From Aliiroseovarius sediminilitoris (GTDB lineage Bacteria; Pseudomonadota; Alphaproteobacteria; Rhodobacterales; Rhodobacteraceae), in the NCBI RefSeq assembly GCF_900109955.1, contig NZ_FOJB01000001.1, forward strand, positions 682,001-746,000: DNA of 64,000 bases. Reading direction: 5' to 3'. This document shows, in pieces, positions 8,338 through 16,999 of the stretch. The position numbers and the translations under genes were made by a program. The notes beneath the pieces were generated by a model, which searched no databases, was not told where the DNA came from, and worked only from the letters and a program-made list of their open reading frames with translations. Position 1 is the first letter of the stretch. The number at the start of each line of letters is the position of its first letter.

Positions 8338-9192
8338 ATGCCCCGAAATCTTGACCTGACGGCTTTGCGCAGTTTTGTAACCGTTGCGGACGCGGGCGGA
8401 GTGACACGTGCGGCGGGGCTTTTGCATCTGACCCAGTCCGCCGTGTCGATGCAGTTGAAACGGCTTGAGGAAAGTTTGGGTCGTCCTTTGTTGGATCGTT
8501 CGGGGCGGGGGGTGTCGCTGACTGCCGACGGCGAACAATTGCTGGGATATGCGCGCCGCATGATGCGCCTGAATGACGAGGTTTATGCGCGCCTTACGGA
8601 TCACGCGTATGAGGGTGAGATCGTCTTGGGGGTTCCCTCCGATGTGGTCTATCCGGCGATCCCCACGGTGTTGAAGCAGTTTCACGCCGAATATCCGAGG
8701 ATGCGCGTCCACTTGATCTCGTCCTATACAAGCCGTCTGAAATCCATGTTCGCGCGTGGCGAATGTGACATCACCCTGACCACAGAAGAAGAAAAGGACG
8801 CCGGTGCCGAAACCCTGGCCGCGCTTCCGCTGGTCTGGGTCGGGGCGCCGAACGGTCAGGCATGGCGTTCAAGACCGCTGCGGCTTGCTTTTGAGCGTAA
8901 CTGCATTTTCCGCAAGGGCGTTCAAAAAGCCCTGAATGCGGCGAATATTCAGTGGGAGATGGGGGTTGACGGTGATTCTACCCGCACGATCGAGGCATCG
9001 TTGTCAGCAGATCTGGCCGTGCACGCCGTGATCGATGGCACCGTTCAGCCGTTTCTAGAGCAGATCGACCACGGAGGAGCATTGCCGGATCTTGCTGTCA
9101 CCCGGGTGAACATGTATGCGGCGAGCAATTCGGGCGGCCAGGCCATGCAGGACTTGCTGTCGATGATCCGCCGGGCATTTGCCGAACTCTAG
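8338..9192 (+). CDS. LysR-family transcriptional regulator
   Basis: A 284-residue regulator. The N-terminal winged helix-turn-helix spans about residues 5-65 (LRSFVTVADAGGVTRAAGLL, then TQSAVSMQLKRLEESLGRPL). The rest is the periplasmic-binding-protein-like effector domain, beginning EIVLGVPSD and including the usual IPTVLKQFHAEYPRMRVHL. I chose the ATG at 8338 because AGAGGTG precedes it and the translation begins at the expected distance from the HTH; an in-frame ATG at 8305 would add eleven unrelated residues. The effector is unknown. Its stop overlaps the convergent oxidoreductase stop in a shared CTAG. Confidence 0.92.
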   Translation: MPRNLDLTALRSFVTVADAGGVTRAAGLLHLTQSAVSMQLKRLEESLGRPLLDRSGRGVSLTADGEQLLGYARRMMRLNDEVYARLTDHAYEGEIVLGVPSDVVYPAIPTVLKQFHAEYPRMRVHLISSYTSRLKSMFARGECDITLTTEEEKDAGAETLAALPLVWVGAPNGQAWRSRPLRLAFERNCIFRKGVQKALNAANIQWEMGVDGDSTRTIEASLSADLAVHAVIDGTVQPFLEQIDHGGALPDLAVTRVNMYAASNSGGQAMQDLLSMIRRAFAEL

Positions 9193-10160
9193 GGCGATGG
9201 CGGCATGGTGACGACCACCTTGCCCGTCGATTTGCGCTGCCTCAGCAGGTCCAAGGCCTCGCCCGCGCGGTCAAGCGGTAGCGTGTGGCTGACATGGGGT
9301 TTGATTCTGCCTTCGCCATACCAGGTCAGCAACTGACGCAGGCTGTCGGTCAAGGGGTCGGGTCGGAACTTCAGATACCCGCCCCAGTAAAAGCCGATCA
9401 GAGTGATGTTCTTGACCAGCATGTGATTTGGCCGCACCTCGGGCAGATCGCCACTGGCAAAACCGATCAACAGGATCCGGGCTTCCGGGTTGCAGGCGCG
9501 GAAGGCCGCGTTGAACTGGTCGCCGCCGATCGCGTCATAGACCACATCTGCTCCGCCCAACGCCTTGACCTCGTCTCGGATGTCCTGTGTGTCCGTGTCG
9601 ATCAGATGATCGGCGCCGGCGCGACGGCAGACCTCCAGTTTCTCGGCCCCGCGCGCGCAAGCGACGACCCGCGCACCCATGACCTTGCCAATTTCCACTG
9701 CGGTCAGCCCGACCCCACCGGCTGCGCCCAGAACGACCAGTGTTTCGCCCGGTTGCAGCCGTGCTTTGTAGTCCAGCGCCATGTGGCTTGTGCCATAGGC
9801 GATCTGGAACGCGGCGGCGTCTTGGAAGCTCATGTTGTCGGGCAGGGGCAGGCATCGGGTCGCATCGAACACACCCTGTTCGGCCAGACCATCGCGGCCA
9901 GAAAAGACCACAACCCGTGTCCCTGGCTTGGGACCGTCAGCATCCGGGCCAAGGGCGGTGACGATCCCGGCCGGTTCCATCCCCAGCGAAAAGGGTGGCC
10001 GTGGCGTGTCCTGGTATTTACCTTTCGACATCAGCAGATCGGCGAAATTCAAACCACAAGCGCGGATGTCCACCAATGCTTGTCCGGATTGGGGAGTTGG
10101 CGTGGCGACGTCAACCAGCTGTGCCGGATGGTCGAAATCTGTGACGAGAAAGGTTTTCAT
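9189..10160 (-). CDS. MDR-family NADPH:quinone oxidoreductase-like protein
   Basis: A 323-residue zinc-independent medium-chain dehydrogenase/reductase. The N-terminal GroES-like domain contains ACGLNFADLLMSKGKY and SLGMEPAGIV; the Rossmann domain has LVVLGAAGGVGLTAVEIGK, the NADP-binding motif of quinone oxidoreductases. No structural or catalytic zinc Cys cluster is visible. I chose the ATG at 10160, which follows AAAAGGAGCCCGC; the ORF can be extended upstream to 10331 without homology. The substrate, a quinone or an acryloyl- or enoyl-type compound, cannot be fixed from sequence. The 317-base region upstream separates it from the XRE gene. Confidence 0.9.
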   Translation of the reverse strand: MKTFLVTDFDHPAQLVDVATPTPQSGQALVDIRACGLNFADLLMSKGKYQDTPRPPFSLGMEPAGIVTALGPDADGPKPGTRVVVFSGRDGLAEQGVFDATRCLPLPDNMSFQDAAAFQIAYGTSHMALDYKARLQPGETLVVLGAAGGVGLTAVEIGKVMGARVVACARGAEKLEVCRRAGADHLIDTDTQDIRDEVKALGGADVVYDAIGGDQFNAAFRACNPEARILLIGFASGDLPEVRPNHMLVKNITLIGFYWGGYLKFRPDPLTDSLRQLLTWYGEGRIKPHVSHTLPLDRAGEALDLLRQRKSTGKVVVTMPPSP

Positions 10161-10477
10161 GCGGGCTCCTTTTGGCAACTCCATAGGTGTTTCCGAGCGG
10201 AAAATCGAGCAAGATAGTAGAGAATCATCTGCTCGCCTCAGCGTTGTGTAGTTGCAAAATGCAAAACTTGTTGCTAATCTCCTTTTGCGTGTGCTTCCAT
10301 GTTGACGACTTTCGCTGTGGTGGAGGCGCAAAAAATGCGAATGAATACGTATATCGTATTGGTATTAATAAGTTTTTCATTATTGACGTCGAAGCTGACC
10401 AAAAAGACAGGTTGAGTGAACGCGTCGACACATGGTCAGTGGTTGCGTAATTCAATCTAGTAACGAGGAGTGGTTCA
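10161..10477. promoter_or_regulatory. Intergenic promoter region of divergent oxidoreductase and XRE genes
   Basis: This 317-base gap is visibly AT-richer than its flanks from about 10330 to 10400. It contains a perfect 6-bp inverted repeat, AATACG (10344-10349) and CGTATT (10355-10360), separated by TATAT. It could be an operator for the XRE regulator itself, but no second copy was found. No convincing small gene is seen. Confidence 0.4.
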
Positions 10478-10846
10478 ATGAAACATCCGGTGGATGTCCA
10501 TGTTGGTAAACGCGTCCGTCACCGCCGTTGGATGGTGGGGATGACGCAGCAGCAGTTGGCTGAAAAAGTAGGGATCAAATTCCAACAGATCCAGAAATAC
10601 GAAACCGGCATGAACCGCGTCTCTGCGTCTCGGCTTTGGGATATCGCGGCAGCACTTTCGGTGCCGGTCAGCTTTTTCTTTGAAGGGCTGGAAAGCAAAC
10701 CCGATGCCGATACCGAAGGTGCCCTGCCGGGCGACATCCTGGCGGATAAAGAAGCTCTGGAACTGGTGCGCAGCTATTACGCCATTCCTGACAATCAACG
10801 TCGTCGCCTGTTTGAACTGGCGCGTGTCCTGTCAGACGTGGCCTGA
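10478..10846 (+). CDS. XRE-family helix-turn-helix regulator
   Basis: A 122-residue DNA-binding protein. The Cro/C1-type HTH spans about residues 10-65: MTQQQLAEKVGIKFQQIQKY, then ETGMNRVSASRLWDIAAAL. The C-terminal half (about residues 80-122) is a short helical segment with ALELVRSYYAIPDNQRRRLF, a pattern recurring in alphaproteobacterial SinR-like regulators. GAGGAG precedes the ATG. It is followed 57 bases later by hisN on the same strand, so the two may share a transcript. The target is not evident. Confidence 0.9.
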   Translation: MKHPVDVHVGKRVRHRRWMVGMTQQQLAEKVGIKFQQIQKYETGMNRVSASRLWDIAAALSVPVSFFFEGLESKPDADTEGALPGDILADKEALELVRSYYAIPDNQRRRLFELARVLSDVA

Positions 10847-10903
10847 GCTTGACGCCAGACCGGTTGCCCTGTTACCGCGCGGTCAACAAACTGCCGGGGT
10901 GAC

Positions 10904-11710
10904 ATGGTGACCGATCTGACGTCAGAGACCAAACAGGAATTGCTGCGCGTTGCTGAGGCTTTGGCCGATGCGGCGCGCAAAGCCATCCTGCCCTATTTCC
11001 GCGCCGATGGCCTGACTGCTGACAACAAGCTCAGCGAAGGGTTTGATCCGGTCACCGAAGGCGACCGCGCAGCAGAACGCGCGATGCGCGACCTTTTGGC
11101 AGTCCTGCGCCCAAAGGATACCGTTCTGGGCGAGGAATTCGGCCTGACCGCAGGGGAAAGCGGTCTGACATGGGTGCTTGACCCGATTGATGGTACCCGC
11201 GCCTTTCTGTCGGGCACACCCACATGGGGTGTGTTGATCGCAGTCGGCGATGACAACGGCCCCCAGCTTGGCGTTATTGATCAGCCTTATATTGGGGAAC
11301 GCTTCATCGGCGGTTTCGGCGAAGCCCGTGTTGACGGGCCGCACGGAACACGCCGTTTGCAGACACGCGCGCCGCGCGATCTGGCGGATGCGATTCTGTT
11401 CACGACATTCCCGGAAGTTGGCACGCCGCAGGAAGGCCAAGCGTTTCAACGGCTGTCAAACGAGGTCAAGCTGACGCGGTTCGGTCTGGATTGCTATGCC
11501 TATGGGCTGGTGGCCGCAGGACAAATCGACCTTGTGGTCGAGGCCGGCTTGCAGGCGTATGACATCCAAGGCCCGATGGCGGTGATCGAAGCGGCAGGTG
11601 GTATTGTCACGAACTGGGAAGGCGGACCCGTGCATCAAGGCGGGCGCGTGGTGGCAGCGGCCAATCGGCAGATCCACGCTGCGGCGCTGGCGTTTCTGTC
11701 CTGCCCCTGA
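10904..11710 (+). CDS. hisN: Histidinol-phosphatase of the inositol monophosphatase family
   Basis: Predicted to dephosphorylate L-histidinol phosphate, the penultimate step of histidine synthesis in organisms lacking HisB-type phosphatase. The 268-residue IMPase fold has metal sites in VTEGDRAAE, LGEEFG and WVLDPIDGTRAF, and the C-terminal AYDIQGPMAVIEAAGG. These motifs are shared with inositol-1-phosphatase and CysQ, so substrate specificity is inferred from similarity to the alphaproteobacterial HisN group. An in-frame GTG lies directly after the chosen ATG. No other his genes are nearby. Confidence 0.85.
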   Translation: MVTDLTSETKQELLRVAEALADAARKAILPYFRADGLTADNKLSEGFDPVTEGDRAAERAMRDLLAVLRPKDTVLGEEFGLTAGESGLTWVLDPIDGTRAFLSGTPTWGVLIAVGDDNGPQLGVIDQPYIGERFIGGFGEARVDGPHGTRRLQTRAPRDLADAILFTTFPEVGTPQEGQAFQRLSNEVKLTRFGLDCYAYGLVAAGQIDLVVEAGLQAYDIQGPMAVIEAAGGIVTNWEGGPVHQGGRVVAAANRQIHAAALAFLSCP

Positions 11711-11832
11711 ACGGCTGATCAAGGGTATTGTAGGGGACCGCCTGTGCGTGGCAAAATGCCCAAGCGCGCGAGTCCTTTGCCCTTTCTGTCGCCGCCAGAG
11801 TTGTCTCACCGAAATGGGCGGGAGGAGACAAC

Positions 11833-13164
11833 ATGGACTATCTGATCCGCAATGCACGAACCATTTTGACGATGGATGATGACAGCCGCGAGCTATCATC
11901 CACCGACATTCGCATTTCGAATGGTGTTATCACCGCCATTGGGCCCCAGCTTGAACAGGATTGCGAAGTGCTGGACGCAAGCCGCGCCGTTGTGACGCCG
12001 GGCCTCGTGAACACCCATCATCATCTGTATCAAACCCTGACGCGGGCAGTGCCTGGCGGACAGGACGCGCTTTTGTTTGGCTGGTTGCAAACCCTCTACC
12101 CGATTTGGTCGCGCTTCGGCCCGGATGAGATGCGCGTGTCGGCCATGGTGGGTCTGGCCGAACTGGCCTTGTCGGGTTGCACGATGAGCTCGGATCACCT
12201 CTATCTCTATCCCGGCGGTGCGCGGCTTGAGGATACGATCGACGGCGCGCGCGAAGTCGGTCTGCGCTTTCATCCCACGCGTGGCGCGATGTCGATCGGG
12301 GAAAGCGATGGCGGCCTGCCGCCCGACATGCTGGTCGAGCGCGAAAGCGCAATTCTTGAAGATTGCATCCGGGTGATTGATGCCTTTCACGATCCGTCCG
12401 ACGGCGCGATGTTGCGGGTGGGCGTGGCACCGTGTTCGCCCTTTTCGGTCAGTCGTGAGTTGATGCGGGACGCGGCCCTTCTGGCGCGTGACAAAGGCGT
12501 GATGCTGCACACCCATCTGGCAGAAAACGACGAGGACATCGCCTATAGCCAGGCGCAGTTTGGCTGTCGGCCGGGTCAATATGCCGAAGAACTGGGTTGG
12601 GTCGGGGATGATGTCTGGCACGCTCATTGTGTCAAGCTGGACAGCACCGAGATTGACCTGTTCGCCCACACGCGCACCGGGGTCGCGCATTGCCCCTGCT
12701 CCAACTGCCGACTTGGATCGGGAATCGCGCCTGTGCGCCAGATGCGCGACGCGGGCGTCAAGGTTGGCTTGGGGGTGGATGGTTCTGCCTCCAACGATCA
12801 GGGCAACCTGATGGAGGAAGCGCGTCAAGCCATGCTTTTGCAACGCGTGGCCTTCGGCGCCGACAAGATGAGCGCCCGCGAGGTGTTGCGCATCGCCACC
12901 CGCGGCGGGGCCGAGGTTCTTGGGCGTCACGATTGCGGCCAGATCGCCGTGGGCAAGCGTGCGGATATAGCGATCTGGGATGTGTCCGGGCTGGAAAGCG
13001 CAGGCAGCTGGGATCCGGCGGCGCTGGTCTTGGCAGGCCCACGTCAGGTCCGCGACCTGTTTGTCGAAGGGCGGCAGATCGTGCGGGATGGGCGGATCAC
13101 AACGCTTGACCTGCCGCGATTGATCGAAGATCAAAATCGCCTCGCTGCACGGCTTGGTGCGTGA
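11833..13164 (+). CDS. 8-oxoguanine deaminase-like amidohydrolase
   Basis: A 443-residue cog0402-group amidohydrolase, best matching 8-oxoguanine deaminase (8-oxoguanine to urate plus ammonia) and the related hydroxyatrazine hydrolases. Metal-binding features are VNTHHHLYQT near residue 60, HTHLAEND with the catalytic Glu, the second-shell WHAHCVKLD, and GLGVDGSASNDQG carrying the Asp ligand. The motif HCPCSNCRLGSG is typical of this subgroup. GGAGGAGA precedes the ATG. Other amidohydrolase activities remain possible, but guaD lies 418 bases downstream and an xdh operon is in the same window, which supports a purine substrate. Confidence 0.82.
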   Translation: MDYLIRNARTILTMDDDSRELSSTDIRISNGVITAIGPQLEQDCEVLDASRAVVTPGLVNTHHHLYQTLTRAVPGGQDALLFGWLQTLYPIWSRFGPDEMRVSAMVGLAELALSGCTMSSDHLYLYPGGARLEDTIDGAREVGLRFHPTRGAMSIGESDGGLPPDMLVERESAILEDCIRVIDAFHDPSDGAMLRVGVAPCSPFSVSRELMRDAALLARDKGVMLHTHLAENDEDIAYSQAQFGCRPGQYAEELGWVGDDVWHAHCVKLDSTEIDLFAHTRTGVAHCPCSNCRLGSGIAPVRQMRDAGVKVGLGVDGSASNDQGNLMEEARQAMLLQRVAFGADKMSAREVLRIATRGGAEVLGRHDCGQIAVGKRADIAIWDVSGLESAGSWDPAALVLAGPRQVRDLFVEGRQIVRDGRITTLDLPRLIEDQNRLAARLGA

Positions 13165-13268
13165 CAGGCTGAACTTGCAATTTTGCGATCAGTTCTTTTT
13201 CTGTTAAGATCAGCGGTATTTTAATATTTCTCTCACGCGGATATTGCCGCAGAAAGGATGGGCTCACC

Positions 13269-13592
13269 ATGCTTTCCGTAATGAGTGACAAGACATTTTT
13301 AGCACTGGCCGCTGCCCTTGGTTACGGGGTCTCGACCATTTTGATGAAGCATTTTTCCTATGGTTACGCATTGTTGCCACTTGCGTTGCTTGTCGCCGTT
13401 TTGGCGGGCACCGTAGTTTCTGAAGTTCTGTTGCTTCGTCAAGTTGAACTCGGTCTTGCCTATATCGCGATCATCGCCACCGAATCCCTGCTTGTGCTGA
13501 CCTATGCCTTTGTCATTGGCGAAGGGCTGTCGCGGCAGGAAATGGCCGGGGCGGCATTTGTTCTGGTCGGGGTAGCTCTGGTCAGCTTCTAA
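13269..13592 (+). CDS. Small four-helix membrane protein, SMR/EamA-like
   Basis: A 107-residue protein with four hydrophobic helices and the overall layout of small multidrug resistance proteins, for example LLRQVELGLAYIAIIATESL and the C-terminal RQEMAGAAFVLVGVALVSF. The membrane-embedded Glu of classical SMR transporters in helix 1 is not present; that helix reads ALGYGVSTILMKH, so drug/proton antiport of the EmrE type is doubtful. It might instead work as half of a DMT-type carrier. AAAGGATG lies upstream of the ATG at 13269; an ATG at 13281 is an alternative. Its end overlaps the convergent guaD by 11 bases. Confidence 0.72.
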   Translation: MLSVMSDKTFLALAAALGYGVSTILMKHFSYGYALLPLALLVAVLAGTVVSEVLLLRQVELGLAYIAIIATESLLVLTYAFVIGEGLSRQEMAGAAFVLVGVALVSF

Positions 13593-14868
13593 GGCATGTG
13601 CCATTGGCCCAGACTGCTTTGATCGCGCGGTCATCCCCCATCATGATGGTGGGAAAGATCGCTTGCCATATATCCTCGGCGCGCGCTGCGCGCTGGGCGA
13701 TGGCTGGTGTCGAGGCCAAGTCGATTACGGCCAGATCTGCCTCGGACCCCGGTGCGAGCGTGCCGATCTTGTCGGCCATTCGCAGCGCATGTGCAGATCC
13801 TTCGGTCGCCAGCCACCAAAGCTGCGCGGGGTGTAGCGGATGGCCACGAAGCTGAGCCACCTCGTAGGCAGCCGCCATTGTGCGCAACATCGAAAAGGAC
13901 GACCCGCCGCCCGTATCGGTGGCCAACCCGATCCGGTGCCCCTGTTCCATTAGCGAGTTCATATCGAACAGGCCGGACCCGATGAACATGTTTGAGGTTG
14001 GGCAATGGATCAGGCTTGCATCGACCTCGCGAATGCGGTCACGTTCGCGATCGGTCAAATGAATGGCATGCCCCAGAAGTGCGCCTGGCCCCAGCAGGCC
14101 GTGACGCTCATAGACATCGAGGTAATCCGTGGCGTCTGGAAACAAATCCGCAACCCATGCAATTTCTTCATGCTGTTCGCTGATATGGGTCTGCATCAGC
14201 ACATCCGGGTTTTCCGCCCACAACCCGCCAAGTGCCGCCAGTTGGTCAGGCGTTGACGTGGGCGCAAACCGGGGCGTGATGACATAGGACAGCCGATCCT
14301 GCCCGTGCCAGCGGTTCAGCAATGCCTTGCTGTCGTCATAGGCGCTCTGTGGCGTGTCTTGCAGCGTCTCGGGGGCGTTCCGATCCATGCAGGTCTTGCC
14401 ACCCAACACCCGCAATCCGCGCTTTTGGGCTGCGGTGAAATAAGCATCAACGCTTTCGGGATGAATGGTGCAATAACTGACTGTTGTTGTGGTGCCCGAC
14501 GCGGTGACAAGATCGAAGTAAGACCCGGCAATCTCGGCGGCGTGGGCGGGATCGCCGAACCGGCTTTCTTCGGGAAAGGTATAACTGTTCAGCCAGTCAA
14601 TCAGACGCTTTCCCCATGACGCAATAATTGCGGTTTGCGGGTAATGGACATGCGCATCGACAAAACCGGGTGAAATCAGGGCGTCGCCATAATCCGTCAC
14701 CTTCGCCTGTGGATACTTCTGGCGCAACTCGTCCGCTGGCCCGGCCTCTTTGATCATGCCGCCTTCGATGGCGACCGCACCGCGTGGTTCGTGTGTCGTG
14801 CTATCGGTCAGAGGTGCCTTGAACGGGTCAGCGGTAAACCGGATGGTCTGTCCCAGAAGAAGCTGCAT
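13582..14868 (-). CDS. guaD: Guanine deaminase
   Basis: Converts guanine to xanthine and ammonia. The 428-residue amidohydrolase has PGFVDAHVHYPQ (first two zinc His), the guanine-deaminase-specific YTFPEESRF near residue 95, MQTHISEQHEEI (His and catalytic Glu), HAIHLTDRE, and LATDTGGGSSFSML (metal Asp). Length is as expected. It supplies xanthine to the XdhABC enzyme encoded at 57964-61607. It is monocistronic and convergent with the small membrane protein gene. Confidence 0.95.
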   Translation of the reverse strand: MQLLLGQTIRFTADPFKAPLTDSTTHEPRGAVAIEGGMIKEAGPADELRQKYPQAKVTDYGDALISPGFVDAHVHYPQTAIIASWGKRLIDWLNSYTFPEESRFGDPAHAAEIAGSYFDLVTASGTTTTVSYCTIHPESVDAYFTAAQKRGLRVLGGKTCMDRNAPETLQDTPQSAYDDSKALLNRWHGQDRLSYVITPRFAPTSTPDQLAALGGLWAENPDVLMQTHISEQHEEIAWVADLFPDATDYLDVYERHGLLGPGALLGHAIHLTDRERDRIREVDASLIHCPTSNMFIGSGLFDMNSLMEQGHRIGLATDTGGGSSFSMLRTMAAAYEVAQLRGHPLHPAQLWWLATEGSAHALRMADKIGTLAPGSEADLAVIDLASTPAIAQRAARAEDIWQAIFPTIMMGDDRAIKAVWANGTCLRS

Positions 14869-14996
14869 GTCGTGCCTTTCGTAAACGCCATCGGGCAGAT
14901 TACGGTTGGAAATTTAACGTGGCAACGGGTTTCTTGCTGTTCCATTGCGCTCGACCATGTCCTATGTTCACGCTGACCAATCGGGAGGGCCTCGTG

Positions 14997-16379
14997 ATGC
15001 TGGACGATCAACTTAGCGACGATGTGCTCGAAGAAGGGGATTACGAGCTGGACAAAGAGGTGTTCCAGCCGGTTCTGGCCGCGCTTGAAGCGGAAGATGC
15101 CGAAGCGTTGGTCCGGGCGCTTGAACCCGTTCACGCCGCCGACATCGCCGATATTATCGAGCAGTTGGGCCATGACGAGCGTGTCGCACTGGTGCGCCTG
15201 TATGGTGGCGAACTGGACGGCGAGATTCTGTCGGAACTGGACGAGGGTCTGCGCGAGGAAATCGTCGGCGCGATGTCTCCGACGGTTTTGGCGGATGCGG
15301 TTCGCGAACTTGAGACCGACGATGTCGTCGACCTGATCGAAGACCTTGATGAGCCGCAAACTGCGGCGGTTCTGCGCGCGCTTGATGACGATGATCGGGC
15401 CGTGGTCGAACAAAGCCTGTCCTATCCCGAGGAATCCGCGGGCCGCCTGATGCAGCGCGAGCTGGTGTTTGTGCCGGAACATTGGGATGTGGGGCAAACC
15501 ATTGATTTTCTGCGCAATCAGGAAGATTTACCCGAACAATTCTATCACGTCATTCTGGTCGACCCGCGGATGCGCCCGACAGGTTATGTCACGCTGGGGC
15601 GTCTGATGGGCAGTGCCCGCAAGGTCAAGATGGTGGACATTGCCGAGGACAGCTTTCGCACCATACCGGTCATGCAGGACGAAGGCGAAGTGGCCTATGC
15701 GTTCAATCAGTACCACCTGATCTCGGCCCCGGTGGTCGATGCAGATGACCGCCTTGTGGGCGTGATCACCATCGATGATGCCATGGTCATTCTGGATGAA
15801 GAACATGAAGAAGACATCATGCGTCTGGCTGGTGTGGGTGAAAGCAGCCTGTCGGACCGGGTAATTGACACAACCAAGCGGCGCTTCCCGTGGCTGGCGG
15901 TGAACCTTGTGACCGCCATTCTGGCGTCACTGGTGGTTGCGCAGTTTGAGGATGTGATTACGCAATTCGTGGCGCTGGCTGTGCTGATGCCGATCGTGGC
16001 CTCGATGGGTGGTAATGCGGGCACGCAGTCGCTGACCGTGGCCGTGCGCTCGCTGGCGACGAAAGACCTGACCTCGGCAAACGTCTGGCGCGTGATCCGG
16101 CGCGAAGCCGCTGTGGGTCTGATCAACGGGCTGATCTTTGCCGTGGTCATGGGGCTGGTGGGCGTGGCCTGGTTTGGCACCCCGTTGCTGGGCGTCGTGA
16201 TCGCCATCGCGATGGTCGTTAATCTGGTGGTGGCGGGTCTGGCCGGGGTTATCATCCCGGTTGTGCTGGATCGCCTCGACATTGACCCCGCGCTGGCATC
16301 CGGCGCGTTTGTGACAACCGTCACGGATGTCGTGGGCTTCTTTGCCTTCTTGGGACTTGCTGCGGTGATGTTGCTTTGA
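14997..16379 (+). CDS. mgtE: Magnesium transporter MgtE
   Basis: Gated magnesium channel of the inner membrane. The 460-residue protein has the three expected parts: an acidic superhelical MgtE_N domain (about 20-130, with HAADIADIIEQLGHDE), a pair of CBS domains (about 130-260, with GRLMQRELVFVPEHWDVG) and the transmembrane domain (from about 285) with MPIVASMGGNAGTQSLTVAV, the pore region. I chose the ATG at 14997, preceded by GGGAGGG; an upstream in-frame ATG at 14919 would add 26 residues with no similarity. No magnesium riboswitch is apparent in the short leader. It overlaps the next gene by four bases. Confidence 0.94.
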   Translation: MLDDQLSDDVLEEGDYELDKEVFQPVLAALEAEDAEALVRALEPVHAADIADIIEQLGHDERVALVRLYGGELDGEILSELDEGLREEIVGAMSPTVLADAVRELETDDVVDLIEDLDEPQTAAVLRALDDDDRAVVEQSLSYPEESAGRLMQRELVFVPEHWDVGQTIDFLRNQEDLPEQFYHVILVDPRMRPTGYVTLGRLMGSARKVKMVDIAEDSFRTIPVMQDEGEVAYAFNQYHLISAPVVDADDRLVGVITIDDAMVILDEEHEEDIMRLAGVGESSLSDRVIDTTKRRFPWLAVNLVTAILASLVVAQFEDVITQFVALAVLMPIVASMGGNAGTQSLTVAVRSLATKDLTSANVWRVIRREAAVGLINGLIFAVVMGLVGVAWFGTPLLGVVIAIAMVVNLVVAGLAGVIIPVVLDRLDIDPALASGAFVTTVTDVVGFFAFLGLAAVMLL

Positions 16380-16948
16380 AAACAGATCAGGACGACTTGA
16401 AAACGATCAAGGCGCGTGCGCGCAAGGCGGCCTTTGCCCGTCGGAAAGACGTGCACAGCGAGGCGCGGTCGGCTGCGGGGGTCGCAAATCTTTTGTCGGT
16501 TGTGACCGAGCATAAAGGAAAGACGCTGTCGGGTTATGTGCCGATCCGCACCGAAATCACGCCTGTGCCCGTGATGGCCGCGATGGCCACGCATGGGCCG
16601 GTCTGCGTGCCGGTGACTGGTCAACTGGGCGAGCCACTGCGCTTTGCGCTTTGGACCCCGGATTGCGAGATGACCGAGGGCGCGTTTGGCGCGTTCATCC
16701 CGGCGACACGGCAGTTTGTCGAGCCCGAGGTGTTGATCGTGCCGCTGCTGTCGTTTGACCGCCATGGCGGTCGTTTGGGGTATGGCGGTGGCTTCTACGA
16801 CCGAACGCTTGAGGGGCTGCGCGCCAAGCGGCCGACACTTGCCATTGGCTATGCCTACAGCGCGCAAGAGGTGGACGCGGTGCCGCTGGAACCCACCGAT
16901 CAACTGCTTGACGCAATCGTCACAGATGAAGGCGTGCATTGGGTGTGA
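16376..16948 (+). CDS. 5-formyltetrahydrofolate cyclo-ligase
   Basis: Converts 5-formyl-THF to 5,10-methenyl-THF using ATP, rescuing the stored folate form. The 190-residue protein carries the family signature GGRLGYGGGFYDR (about residues 133-145), preceded by LIVPLLSFDRHGG, and an N-terminal Arg/Lys-rich substrate region. The likely start is the TTG at 16376 within the TTGA overlap with mgtE, giving translational coupling; a second in-frame TTG occurs seven codons on, so the exact start is uncertain. The link with mgtE is probably only operonic. Confidence 0.9.
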   Translation: MKTDQDDLKTIKARARKAAFARRKDVHSEARSAAGVANLLSVVTEHKGKTLSGYVPIRTEITPVPVMAAMATHGPVCVPVTGQLGEPLRFALWTPDCEMTEGAFGAFIPATRQFVEPEVLIVPLLSFDRHGGRLGYGGGFYDRTLEGLRAKRPTLAIGYAYSAQEVDAVPLEPTDQLLDAIVTDEGVHWV

Positions 16949-16999
16949 TCCAAACGCTTTGGCTTGCCCTTTTCACCCATTCGACCTAGGGCTTGGGGC

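Noticed and set aside
9189-9192. Shared CTAG of the convergent LysR and oxidoreductase stop codons
   Set aside because: A compact arrangement frequent in dense genomes; nothing further is implied.
10187-10450. 87-residue plus-strand ORF in the gap upstream of the XRE gene
   Set aside because: No ribosome-binding site, unusual composition, and no recognisable protein; treated as promoter region.
11896-13134. 412-residue minus-strand ORF
   Set aside because: Exact shadow of the 8-oxoguanine deaminase-like gene, with no motif of its own.
14869-14996. Possible riboswitch between guaD and mgtE
   Set aside because: The 128-base gap lacks a recognisable purine or magnesium aptamer core and has no terminator-like stem.
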